The position numbers and the translations under genes were made by a program. From the NCBI GenBank assembly GCA_030765535.1, contig JAVCCH010000071.1, forward strand, positions 1-36,281: 36,281 nt of DNA, given 5' to 3'. Origin of the DNA: Candidatus Tenebribacter davisii (lineage in GTDB: Bacteria; Cloacimonadota; Cloacimonadia; Cloacimonadales; TCS61). This document shows, piece by piece, positions 1 through 9,100 of the stretch (position 1 is the first letter of the stretch; each line of letters begins with the position of its first letter). The notes beneath the pieces were generated by a model. It was not told where the DNA came from. It saw only the letters and a list, made by a program, of their open reading frames with translations, and did not search any database.

Positions 1-2
1 AA

Positions 3-1631
3 CTCATACTTGGTTTTGACAAAGAAATTGTGCAAGTACCGGTAATGATAAGCTGCAATCAGAATGGGGCTAAAGTTTATGTTGATAATCAGCAAATTGG
101 ATTGACTCAGAATAAAATGCTAACATCAAACATTGGTTCTGGCCCTCGCGAAATCCGCATTGAAAAAGATGGTTTTGCTACTCAAACATTACAAGAAGAA
201 ATCTCTATGCAGAATAACTCATTTGACTTCAAACTTGTTCCCGCCATGCCAGCTGCAGTCACGATCAATTCTAACCCGGAAGGTGCGACTGTTTACATCG
301 ATAATTTGAAATTTGGTGAAACCCCTACTCAGAGTTTCTTCGATGCTGGAACTTATCCGATAAGAATAGAAAAGGAAAATTATGAAACTATAAATGAACA
401 AATAACAATCACTGAACTGGAAACAACAAAATCTTACATTTTGAATGATATAAGAGCTATTCTGACAATCAAGACACACCCCAATGCAACGGTGAAATTT
501 AATAGTGAAAGTTACAAAGGCAGTGTAATAAATCTGAAAATTGCTCCTCAAGTATTACAAATAACTGTGGAAATGCCCAAAGCAGAAACAATAAACCGCG
601 TGATTACCTTGAAACCCAAAACCAACGAAATTCTGGAAATTTATCCCGAAGTGCAGACTGGGACAGTGCAGGTAATGATAATTCCCAATTCTGCCGATAT
701 CGAACTGAACGGCGACGGCGGAGAACATTATACAGCCACTGGCAGAAAAACTTTTATAGATGTTCCGATTGGAACTTATGAGTTAATTGTAAAAGCAGAC
801 GACTATAAAACCCACACCGAAAGCTTCCAATTGCAGTTAGATGATACAGCTGCAAAACAGATAAAATTGGAAGAGGGCCGCGATGTGCCGAACAACATGA
901 TCTTCGTGGAGGGTGGCACCTTCCAGATGGGCAGCAATGAGGAAAGCAACGAGAAACCAATCCATTCAGTTTCGGTTAGCGATTTTTTCATTGGCAAGTA
1001 TGAAGTTACCCAGAAAGAGTGGAAAGAGGTGATGGGTAGTAATCCTTCCAATTGGAAAGGTGATAGCTTGCCTGTTGAAGAAGTTAGCTGGTATGATGCT
1101 GTTGAGTTTTGCAACAAGAAGAGCGAGATGGAAGGTTTGCAGAAATGTTATACCGGTAGCGGTAAGAATACAAAGTGCAACTTTTCTGCCAACGGATACA
1201 GATTACCCACCGAAGCTGAGTGGGAATATGCTGCACGGGGCGGCAGCAAATCCCGCAACTACAAATATTCAGGTTCGAATACTATTGGTGATGTAGCCTG
1301 GTACGCTGGTAATTCAGGCAGTTTATTTATAAGTAAGAAAACACATCCAGTTGGACAAAAACAAGCAAACGAACTGGGAATTTATGACATGGCAGGCAAC
1401 GTGTGGGAATGGTGCAGCGATTGGTATAGCAACAGCTACTACGAGAACAGCCCTCAGCGCAATCCACAGGGGCCTACAAGGAGCTTTCGCCGTATGAATC
1501 GTGGCGGCGGCTGGATCGGCAAAGCCGACTACTGTCGGGTTGCGTATCGCTATTTCTCCTATAGCGGCGCCCACGGTCCCCTCATCAGCTCTAGCTTCGT
1601 GGGCTTCCGTTTGCTTCGCAGTTCTAAATAG
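3..1631 (+). CDS. PEGA-repeat protein with C-terminal FGE/SUMF1-like domain (5' partial)
   Basis: The frame is open from the first complete codon (base 3) with no stop, and PEGA-like sequence is already under way, so the true start lies outside the window; the GTG at 30 is unlikely to be it. Four PEGA-like units are visible at roughly 40-235, 255-420, 460-640 and 665-860, with motifs such as NPEGATVYIDN and GTYPIRIEK. From about 891 to the end runs an FGE-sulfatase/C-type-lectin-fold domain: MIFVEGGTFQMGS, YEVTQKEW, YRLPTEAEWEYAARGG, GIYDMAGNVWEWCSDWY, and a terminal GFRLLRS. The catalytic cysteine pair of true formylglycine-generating enzymes is not complete: the first position (after RGGGW) is not Cys and only one Cys (YCRVAYR) is present, so enzymatic FGE activity is doubtful and a binding or display role is more likely. 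PEGA domains are generally surface-associated. The C-terminal segment looks hypervariable (see the separate entry). The next gene is a paralogue of the PEGA part. Confidence 0.88.
   Translation, partial: LILGFDKEIVQVPVMISCNQNGAKVYVDNQQIGLTQNKMLTSNIGSGPREIRIEKDGFATQTLQEEISMQNNSFDFKLVPAMPAAVTINSNPEGATVYIDNLKFGETPTQSFFDAGTYPIRIEKENYETINEQITITELETTKSYILNDIRAILTIKTHPNATVKFNSESYKGSVINLKIAPQVLQITVEMPKAETINRVITLKPKTNEILEIYPEVQTGTVQVMIIPNSADIELNGDGGEHYTATGRKTFIDVPIGTYELIVKADDYKTHTESFQLQLDDTAAKQIKLEEGRDVPNNMIFVEGGTFQMGSNEESNEKPIHSVSVSDFFIGKYEVTQKEWKEVMGSNPSNWKGDSLPVEEVSWYDAVEFCNKKSEMEGLQKCYTGSGKNTKCNFSANGYRLPTEAEWEYAARGGSKSRNYKYSGSNTIGDVAWYAGNSGSLFISKKTHPVGQKQANELGIYDMAGNVWEWCSDWYSNSYYENSPQRNPQGPTRSFRRMNRGGGWIGKADYCRVAYRYFSYSGAHGPLISSSFVGFRLLRSSK
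1488..1612 (+). other. Candidate DGR-type variable region in the FGE-like C-terminus
   Basis: The last 40 or so codons have the layout of variable regions targeted by diversity-generating retroelements: an RGG.W anchor, then Cys-Arg-x-Ala-x-Arg, then a run of dissimilar residues, then the conserved GFRL end. Nearly all variable positions use NNC codons (ATC, GGC, GCC, GAC, TAC, TTC, TCC, AGC, CAC, CTC), as expected if AAC codons of a template repeat had their adenines randomised. The usual Ser of RGGSW is Gly here (GGC for AGC), also an A-position change. The segment is GC-richer than the rest of the gene. No reverse transcriptase or template repeat is present in this window, so this is inference from pattern. 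Confidence 0.45.
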
Positions 1632-1775
1632 GAATTCATCTTATTTTGAGCTTAGAAATATATCTATGTAATGAAGAGGATAAATGAGGGACGAATTTAT
1701 TTACGGAATGGAATTGATAGATTTCTTACGGAGTATTTGTGAACGAGAAAATATTATCAGATTGAGGATAATTAA

Positions 1776-3515
1776 ATGAAGAAACTTTTACTCACAGTTT
1801 TTATCATAACACTAACATTGTCATTAAACGCACTCGGTACACTCCGCGTAGAATCGATCAGAGAACTGCCGGCTACTTACACAAGCTTGAAAGAACGAGA
1901 TGCTGATGGAAAATGGGCACCTGTACTTATTATCAAAACGGAGCTTAAAGGACTAGGTTTTGTCAATGTAAGTCGTCCTACATTGCATTCAGCAGTCTAC
2001 GATGAAGGGAAACACGAGTATACCTTCTATATAAATGATAGTCAACGTGTTATAGAAATCACTCATGCTGATTATGAACCTCTGGAAGTGAGATTATTAA
2101 CTGATTTCAGTATTAACGTTAAAACGCAACGTGTCTATGAATTAGTATTAACAAATGAGCCTGAGAAAGAATACATTTCGGTTAATATCAAAGTTCGTCC
2201 AGAAAAAGCTATCGTAAAAATTGATGGGGATGTTATTGATTGCGGTAGAGCTAATAGCATTACTACTGGAAACCATCAAATCGAAATTGAGTTGGCTGGC
2301 TATCAAACCATTTGGGAAGAGATTAATGTGACGAATGAAAAGACTCTCTTTGAATACCAGTTAAAAGAATTAGAAAATGTTACTATCGAAATTAATAGTG
2401 AACCTGAAGACGCCTTAGTTTCTATAGATGATACAAGACTGGGAGAGACTCCTGTTGCAAAAAACTTCTTACAGGGAATTTACTCAATCAGAATCGAAAA
2501 GAAAGATTACGAAACAATATACGACACCATCAATATTCAACCACCAAAATTCACAAAGTTATACAACCTAACACCAAATATAGGATCATTTATAGTAAAT
2601 TCAAACCCTAAAAAGGATTTAGACATTTATATCAATGGAGAGAATACTTTTAACAGAACACCTTATACATTTACGAAACAAGAACCGGGAGAATACAAAA
2701 TCTCTGCTAAATCTGGCATGTGCGAAACTGAAGAGAAGATTATTCTCCTGACCAAAGGTGAGCAAAGGATAGTGTCTTTGTTTCCAAACCCGATATTCGC
2801 AACACTTACTATACATACTGATAACGATGCTGAAATCAAAATAAATGATGAGATCCAGAAGCAATTATTAAATATCCAGCTTGAACCTGCTGTGTACAAA
2901 ATTACGGCTTCTCTGCCCAAGGCAGACACAGTAGAGAAAACACTCCTTTTAAAGAAAAATCAGGTAGAAACTTTGGATCTTTTTCCTCAGGTTAATACTG
3001 GCTCAATACATATAGCAGTGTCACCTTTTGATGCACAAGTTGAGCTTACTGGAGATGCAGGAGAATATTTCACTGCAAATGGTTCAAAGAAATTTGAAGA
3101 AATCCCCATTGGCAAATATCAGATTGATATAAGTAGATCCGATTTCATGCCAGACCAAAGAACTGTGATTCTTAAAAAGAATGATACTTTTCAGGAAGAA
3201 TTCAAACTGCTTTCCTACGATAAAACTATGCTCAGCAGAGCTCATAAATACAAAGTTCACAGGAATTATTCGCTTATTGCTTCAGGAGCCTTTATTGCCT
3301 TTGGACTACTAAGTAATGTTGTAGCGGATGGCTATTACGATGATTACCAGAAGGCGGAGACAAACGCTTCTGCTGTATCTAATAGAGACAATCTTGAGAA
3401 GTGGGACAATTATCGTGATTATTCTTATTACATATCTGTAGGTTCAATCTTGTATTCTGCTTATAGCTGGATCAAACAGATCCATTATACTAAGCTAGCC
3501 AGAACAAAGAGGTAA
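1776..3515 (+). CDS. Secreted/membrane PEGA-repeat protein
   Basis: This 579-residue protein begins with a signal peptide (MKKLLLTVFIITLTLSLNAL). The ATG is preceded by GAGG eight bases upstream. After an N-terminal region come about five PEGA-like units at roughly 2170-2370, 2380-2560, 2585-2780, 2800-2990 and 3000-3200, e.g. SEPEDALVSIDD and GIYSIRIEKKDYETI. The C-terminus has two hydrophobic segments (about 3264-3325 and 3426-3470) separated by a charged Tyr/Asp-rich stretch, resembling the membrane-anchored tails of DUF5683-type proteins. It is clearly paralogous to the upstream PEGA-FGE protein (shared GETP, IRIEK, MPKAET/LPKADT and PIGxYxI positions) but has this two-TM tail where the other has the FGE-like domain. 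PEGA domains probably mediate envelope interactions; no enzymatic residues are visible. It ends two bases before the next ATG, so it is probably cotranscribed with it. Confidence 0.85.
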   Translation: MKKLLLTVFIITLTLSLNALGTLRVESIRELPATYTSLKERDADGKWAPVLIIKTELKGLGFVNVSRPTLHSAVYDEGKHEYTFYINDSQRVIEITHADYEPLEVRLLTDFSINVKTQRVYELVLTNEPEKEYISVNIKVRPEKAIVKIDGDVIDCGRANSITTGNHQIEIELAGYQTIWEEINVTNEKTLFEYQLKELENVTIEINSEPEDALVSIDDTRLGETPVAKNFLQGIYSIRIEKKDYETIYDTINIQPPKFTKLYNLTPNIGSFIVNSNPKKDLDIYINGENTFNRTPYTFTKQEPGEYKISAKSGMCETEEKIILLTKGEQRIVSLFPNPIFATLTIHTDNDAEIKINDEIQKQLLNIQLEPAVYKITASLPKADTVEKTLLLKKNQVETLDLFPQVNTGSIHIAVSPFDAQVELTGDAGEYFTANGSKKFEEIPIGKYQIDISRSDFMPDQRTVILKKNDTFQEEFKLLSYDKTMLSRAHKYKVHRNYSLIASGAFIAFGLLSNVVADGYYDDYQKAETNASAVSNRDNLEKWDNYRDYSYYISVGSILYSAYSWIKQIHYTKLARTKR

Positions 3516-3517
3516 AG

Positions 3518-6178
3518 ATGAGAAATATTAATAGAATTCTCTTTTATTCATGTCTTCTGTTCTCATTTTTCTTCTCCTCCTGCACCGACAGAAATCTAGA
3601 AAACCCGTTCGACCCAGAAGTAAATATACAATTCCCTGCTCCAACCATGATCTCTGTATCCAATTTTGGTCTGACCAAGATCGAAGTGAAGTTCTCCTCA
3701 GATTACGAATACTTCACAAAGTATCAGTTGGAACGATCTGCTGAAGCAACCAGTGGATATACACAGATCGCGGAAATCCCAGCTGAGACAATTGCGTATC
3801 AAACGTACATCGATTCACTGATCAATGCCAGCATTCATTATACATATCGCATTCGCGGAGTAGTGGATACTCTTCCAGGACCGTATTCCGCAACAATGAG
3901 TCATACATTATCTATCAATCCCCCGGTTAACATTCTAGCCTGGTCTTTCAATGATCATGAAATAGGTATGAGTTGGCATATGTCGGGAGCTATCACTAAG
4001 AACAAAACCAACAGCAGAGATGGTTATGAATTTGGAACATCGGTAGAAAGAAAGATAAACACAGGCAGCTTCGAAGAAATTGCTAGACTGGAATCGAGTA
4101 TTACCAGTTTTACAGATTCCACACTATCAGTAAATACCGACTACACATATCGTCTGAGAACATACCTCAATCAATCCTACTCTTCTTACAGCGTAGAATC
4201 TACTCTTCAAACCCAGCTTGTAAATGTACCAACTCAATTAACGGCAACACCAATTTCTGATCAGCAGATCGAGCTTTCCTGGCAGGATAACTGTTCTTTT
4301 GAAACAGGATACAGGATCGAAAGAAAAGAAGGAAGCGAAGATTACGTTCAAGTAGGACAGGTGGAAGAAAATATTGTTGAATTTGTTGATGAAGGATTAT
4401 TGTTATTGATAAGCTACACTTATCGCATTCAAGCCTTCACCGATTACAATGTTTCCGGATATTCCAATGAAGCAGGATCGAGTACATTCTTCCCAGCTCC
4501 CTTCAATTTAACCGCAGAAGCTATCTCAGATCAGAATATTGTGCTGGAATGGGAATACGAGATTCCAATAGATACAAACGTTATTTGGGTAAAGGATAAA
4601 GATAATAATTACAAGAAAGTAGCTTGGAATAACTCCAGGTTCCAACAGGGATTCTCCATATCAAGACGAGAAGAAGCAGGACCTTTCGAAGAGATAGGCA
4701 CAACTGAGGCTGATGTGCTAACATTTACTGACCAGGATTTGTTGCTTGGCGTAAATTACGAGTACATCGTTCGTGCCTTCACAGATCTGAACTACTCGAA
4801 TGGTTCCAATACAGTTGAAGAACAAACCTTCTTTCCTGCCCCTGATGATCTTATTGGAACATCTTCTAATGATGATACTATTGAACTTACCTGGAGTGAC
4901 AACTGTACTTTTGAGGATACATATCATATAGAAAGATCAATTGATTGGTCAATGTATGAAGAGATAGCTGTACTGGATGCAAATACAACATATTTCACTG
5001 ACACTGGCTTGGAATACGGCCCACAACATTTCTATCGGGTCAGGGCAGGGACTTCTTTAAATTATTCTGAATATTCCATTATCGATACTACTGTTACATA
5101 CTTCCCTTCACCAACTGGCTTGACTGCAGAACCTACCAGTTACGAATCTGTTGAGTTGAACTGGATTGATAACTGTGACTTCGAGGATGGATACAGTGTA
5201 GAAATGTATGCTCCTAATGGATATTATGAGATTGCCTTTACTACCAGTAACACATGCAATATTATTGGGCTGGATTATGGCTCAATTTATACTTTCCGTG
5301 TTCGCGCTAAACATGGGGCAAATTACTCCTACTACTCATCTGAAATTGATTGTGATATCGTATTACCTGCACCAACCGACTTAGATGTAACCCCAATAAA
5401 TGACCAGACTATGTATCTAACCTGGATAGCAATAAGTTCTTTTGAAGAAGGCTTCTCTTTGGAGCGAGGAATAAACAGCAGTAACTTTGAAGAAGTTGCT
5501 ATCATATCTCCAGAGGAAAATGAGTATTACGATTATGAATTAAATTATGGAACTACATATACCTATAGAATTAGAACTTTTGCTGGTTCAAACTATTCTC
5601 AATACTCAAACTATGCTACTTCCAGCACTACATTCCCGCCACCAAGCAACCTGGAATCAATTTTGATATCTGATACCCGGGTTGACCTTTACTGGGAAGA
5701 CAACTGTAGTTTTGAGGATGGTTTTTCTATTGAAAGGCGTGATGCTGGCTCTAGTTTTGAAGAGATAGCAACTGTTTCCGAGAATGTTCTTTCTTATTCT
5801 GATGAAACGGTTGCTTATGGACTGGAATATACATACAGGGTTAGAGTGTTCACAAATATGAACTTCTCAGGTGTTACCAATGAAACAAGTCAGTTAGTAG
5901 AAATAGCTGCTCCTACGGACTTGACAGCAAATGCGTTAACAAGTACAATTATCATAGGCTGGAACGATAACAGTGAAATAGAAGAAAACTTCGAGATCGA
6001 ACGGATGTCCGCTGGCAATGATTTCGAATTAATTGCTACAATTGCAGCTAATACTGAAACATACATAGATGCTGATGTGATAAATCTGGAGACCTATTTT
6101 TATCGGGTTCGGGCTGTAACTACCAACAACCAGTCCGAATACTCCAACATTGCCAATGCAACAGTAGTTGGTGAGTGA
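3518..6178 (+). CDS. Lipoprotein with nine fibronectin type III repeats
   Basis: This 886-residue protein starts with a hydrophobic leader ending in a lipobox-like FFFSSC (Cys22), indicating a lipidated exported protein. The rest is a tandem array of nine FnIII domains of about 90-115 residues. Each has a Pro-rich entry (PAPTDL, PSPTGL), a central W.DN.....Y.IER, a T.Y.D turn, and a YTYR[IV]R.....YS.YS strand; the second and fourth carry longer internal loops. There is no catalytic signature, so an adhesive or spacer role at the cell surface is inferred. It lies two bases after the PEGA gene and its stop is eight bases before the chosen start of the giant gene downstream, consistent with one operon encoding surface-structure proteins. 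Unlike the next protein it has no YPNPFNP-type C-terminal sorting signal, fitting lipid anchoring rather than type-IX-like secretion. Confidence 0.9.
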   Translation: MRNINRILFYSCLLFSFFFSSCTDRNLENPFDPEVNIQFPAPTMISVSNFGLTKIEVKFSSDYEYFTKYQLERSAEATSGYTQIAEIPAETIAYQTYIDSLINASIHYTYRIRGVVDTLPGPYSATMSHTLSINPPVNILAWSFNDHEIGMSWHMSGAITKNKTNSRDGYEFGTSVERKINTGSFEEIARLESSITSFTDSTLSVNTDYTYRLRTYLNQSYSSYSVESTLQTQLVNVPTQLTATPISDQQIELSWQDNCSFETGYRIERKEGSEDYVQVGQVEENIVEFVDEGLLLLISYTYRIQAFTDYNVSGYSNEAGSSTFFPAPFNLTAEAISDQNIVLEWEYEIPIDTNVIWVKDKDNNYKKVAWNNSRFQQGFSISRREEAGPFEEIGTTEADVLTFTDQDLLLGVNYEYIVRAFTDLNYSNGSNTVEEQTFFPAPDDLIGTSSNDDTIELTWSDNCTFEDTYHIERSIDWSMYEEIAVLDANTTYFTDTGLEYGPQHFYRVRAGTSLNYSEYSIIDTTVTYFPSPTGLTAEPTSYESVELNWIDNCDFEDGYSVEMYAPNGYYEIAFTTSNTCNIIGLDYGSIYTFRVRAKHGANYSYYSSEIDCDIVLPAPTDLDVTPINDQTMYLTWIAISSFEEGFSLERGINSSNFEEVAIISPEENEYYDYELNYGTTYTYRIRTFAGSNYSQYSNYATSSTTFPPPSNLESILISDTRVDLYWEDNCSFEDGFSIERRDAGSSFEEIATVSENVLSYSDETVAYGLEYTYRVRVFTNMNFSGVTNETSQLVEIAAPTDLTANALTSTIIIGWNDNSEIEENFEIERMSAGNDFELIATIAANTETYIDADVINLETYFYRVRAVTTNNQSEYSNIANATVVGE
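3628..6175 (+). repeat. Tandem array of nine FnIII domains (protein level)
   Basis: Nine consecutive FnIII units, about 270-340 bases each, fill the gene from its Pro-rich first unit to the stop codon. Conserved positions across units are the W at strand B, DNC.FE.G/EDGF, IERR or similar, EEIA, and YTYRVR. Units 5, 7, 8 and 9 are most alike, suggesting expansion by tandem duplication toward the 3' end. Confidence 0.85.
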
Positions 6179-6186
6179 GGTGGATG

Positions 6187-9100
6187 ATGAAGAAGTTATT
6201 TATTATAATTATTATATTTCTTCCAATAATGTTAAATGCACAAACTCCACCCGATACATTATGGACCAGAACTTACGGAGGAAATGGAGAGGATCATGGA
6301 GAATCGGTACTGCAATCATTCGATGGAAACTACATAATTTGCGGAGGAACATCATCTTATGGTGCAGGAGCCACCGATATTTATCTAATTAAAACGAATG
6401 AAATTGGTGATACTCTTTGGACAAAAGCCTATGGTGGGAACAACAATGATGACGGCTATTCGCTACAACAAACAACAGATGGCGGTTTCATCATTACAGG
6501 AGCGACTGAAAGTTATGGGACAGGAGCCACTGATGTTTATCTAATTAAAACTGATTTAAATGGTAATTCTCTTTGGACTAAAACTTATGGAGGAAGTGAT
6601 AGTGATCTTGGACGTTCAGTTCAACAAACTAATGATGATGGTTATATTATTGTAGGTGATACTTATTCCTCTGGTGCAGGGCTTGGAGATGTTTATTTGA
6701 TTAAAACAGATGCAAATGGAGACACGCTCTGGACACAAACTTTTGGTGGTGACTCAGCTGATGGTGGTTTATCAGTTAAACAAACATCAAGTGGAGGTTA
6801 TATTATTTCCGGATGGACACAATCCTTTGGTGTAGGAGGAACGGATGTCTATATAATAAAGACTGATGCAAATGGTGATTCACTTTGGACACGAACTTTT
6901 GGGGGAAGTACTGGAGAATGGGGTGAATCAGTTCTTGAAACAGAAGATAATGGCTATATTGTAGCTGGCTGGACTAACTCTTTTGGGGCTGGACAAGCAG
7001 ATGCATATTTAATTAAAATAGATGTTAATGGAGATTCGTTATGGACAAAGTTTCTTGGAGGGCCTAATACTGAAATTTGCACATCTATCTCTCATACTTT
7101 TGATGGTGGATATATTCTTACTGGAAATACTAACGACAATGATGTGGGGGATGTTTATTTGCTCAAAACAGATATGTATGGCAATGAACTATGGTCGAAA
7201 ATTATAGGTGGTAGTTTAGCAGATAATGGAAAATCAGTTGTGCAAACATTTGATGGAGAATATATAATTGCTGGAACTACACAATCTTTTGGAGCTGGTC
7301 TTTATGATTGTTGGCTTTTAAAAATCAAGAAACCAGATCACTTAATAAATATTCCATATGAATATCCTACAATCCAGGAAGGTATAAATGCAGCAGCAAA
7401 TGGAGATACCGTGCTTGTGCAACCGGGTACATATGTTGAGAATATCAACTATAACGGGAAAAATATAACGGTTGCTTCATTATTCTTAACAACACAAGAT
7501 ACATCATACATTTCTCAAACTATTATTGATGGAAATCAGAATGGAAGTGTAGTTACATTTGATAGTGGTGAGGATTCAACGTCTGTATTATGCGGCTTCA
7601 CAATTACTAATGGGAATAGTGCTGGGAATGGTGGAGGTATTTATTGCACTTTGTTATCAGCACCTCAAATTATTAATCTTATAATTAAAAACAACGATTC
7701 TTCAGTTTATGGCGGTGGTATTTGCTGTGATGATGGCTCTAATGCAATAATTGAAGATTGTGTGATTAAACAGAATAATTCTTCTCATGGAGGTGGAATA
7801 TTTTGTGAAATTAACGCTGACATAATAGTAAAAAACTCGACGATATACAATAACTCAGCCATTTATGGTGGAGGATTCTATTGTACTGAAGCTAATCCAG
7901 TTCTTTCTAATGTTCTAATCTATAATAATTATGCTTCATATTACGGTGGTGGAATTGTTTTTCACGGTACAATTACTCAACTTAGCAATTTAACAGTTTA
8001 TGGTAATTCAGCAGAAAGTTTTGGTGGGGGTATTTATACTACCGCGGGATCTGGAGTATTATTTTTAGATATCCTGAATAGTGTTTTTCATAATAATTCT
8101 CCAGAACAAATTAATGAATCATCTGGCACATTATTAGTTACATATTCAGACATTCAAAATGGATGGCCCGGAATAGGAAACATAGATAATGATCCCTTAT
8201 TTGCTGATAGTCTTAATAGTGATTTTAATCTATCAGAAAACTCACCTTGCATAGATGCTGGTGATCCAGATCCTCAATATGATGATCCTGATGGAACAAG
8301 AAATGATATGGGAGCGTTTTATTTCCAACAACCAATTGCAGATTTCTCGGCATCACCAACATCCGGTCACATACCTTTAACAGTAAATTTCTCAGATCAA
8401 TCGCAACCTGGACAAGAACCAATTATATCCTGGGAATGGGATTTTGATAACGATGGTACAATAGACTCAAATGATCAAAATCCAACATGGGTATATACTA
8501 CACCTGGTATTTATTCAGTTTCCCTAACTGTGTCTGATGGCAATAACACTGACGCAGAGATTAAGGAAGATCTGATAACTGTAGTCGATTCTCCAACTAT
8601 TATTGAAATACCTTTTGACTATCTTACTATTCAAGAAGGGATTAATGCGGCAGTTGAGGGTGATACTGTACTTGTACAACCCGGAACATATTTTGAGAAT
8701 ATCAATTACAATGGAAAGAACATCACTATTGGCTCTTTATTTCTAGTTATACAAGATACATCTTATATAGAAACTACTATCATTGATGGTAATAATAATG
8801 GAACTGTAGTTACATTTAATAATGCAGAGAGCGATTTAGCGCAGTTAATCGGATTTACAATTACTAATGGCAATAATAGTGGTATTAGATGCTGGACAAA
8901 CTGCAATCCTACATTATCGAATCTTAAAATTATTGGTAATAGTAGCCCTATTGGTGGTGGTATGTGGTTAGTTGGTGCAAGCCCTACAGTATCAGATTGT
9001 ATTATTTCCGGAAACAATTCAACGAGTGGAGGTTCTTCCGGTGGTGGAGGTGTTTTTTGTGGAGACTACTCTAATCCGGTTTTTGATTTTGTCGAGATTA

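Noticed and set aside
1671-1742. 23-codon frame between the two PEGA genes
   Set aside because: Too short, no supporting ribosome-binding site or conservation evidence.
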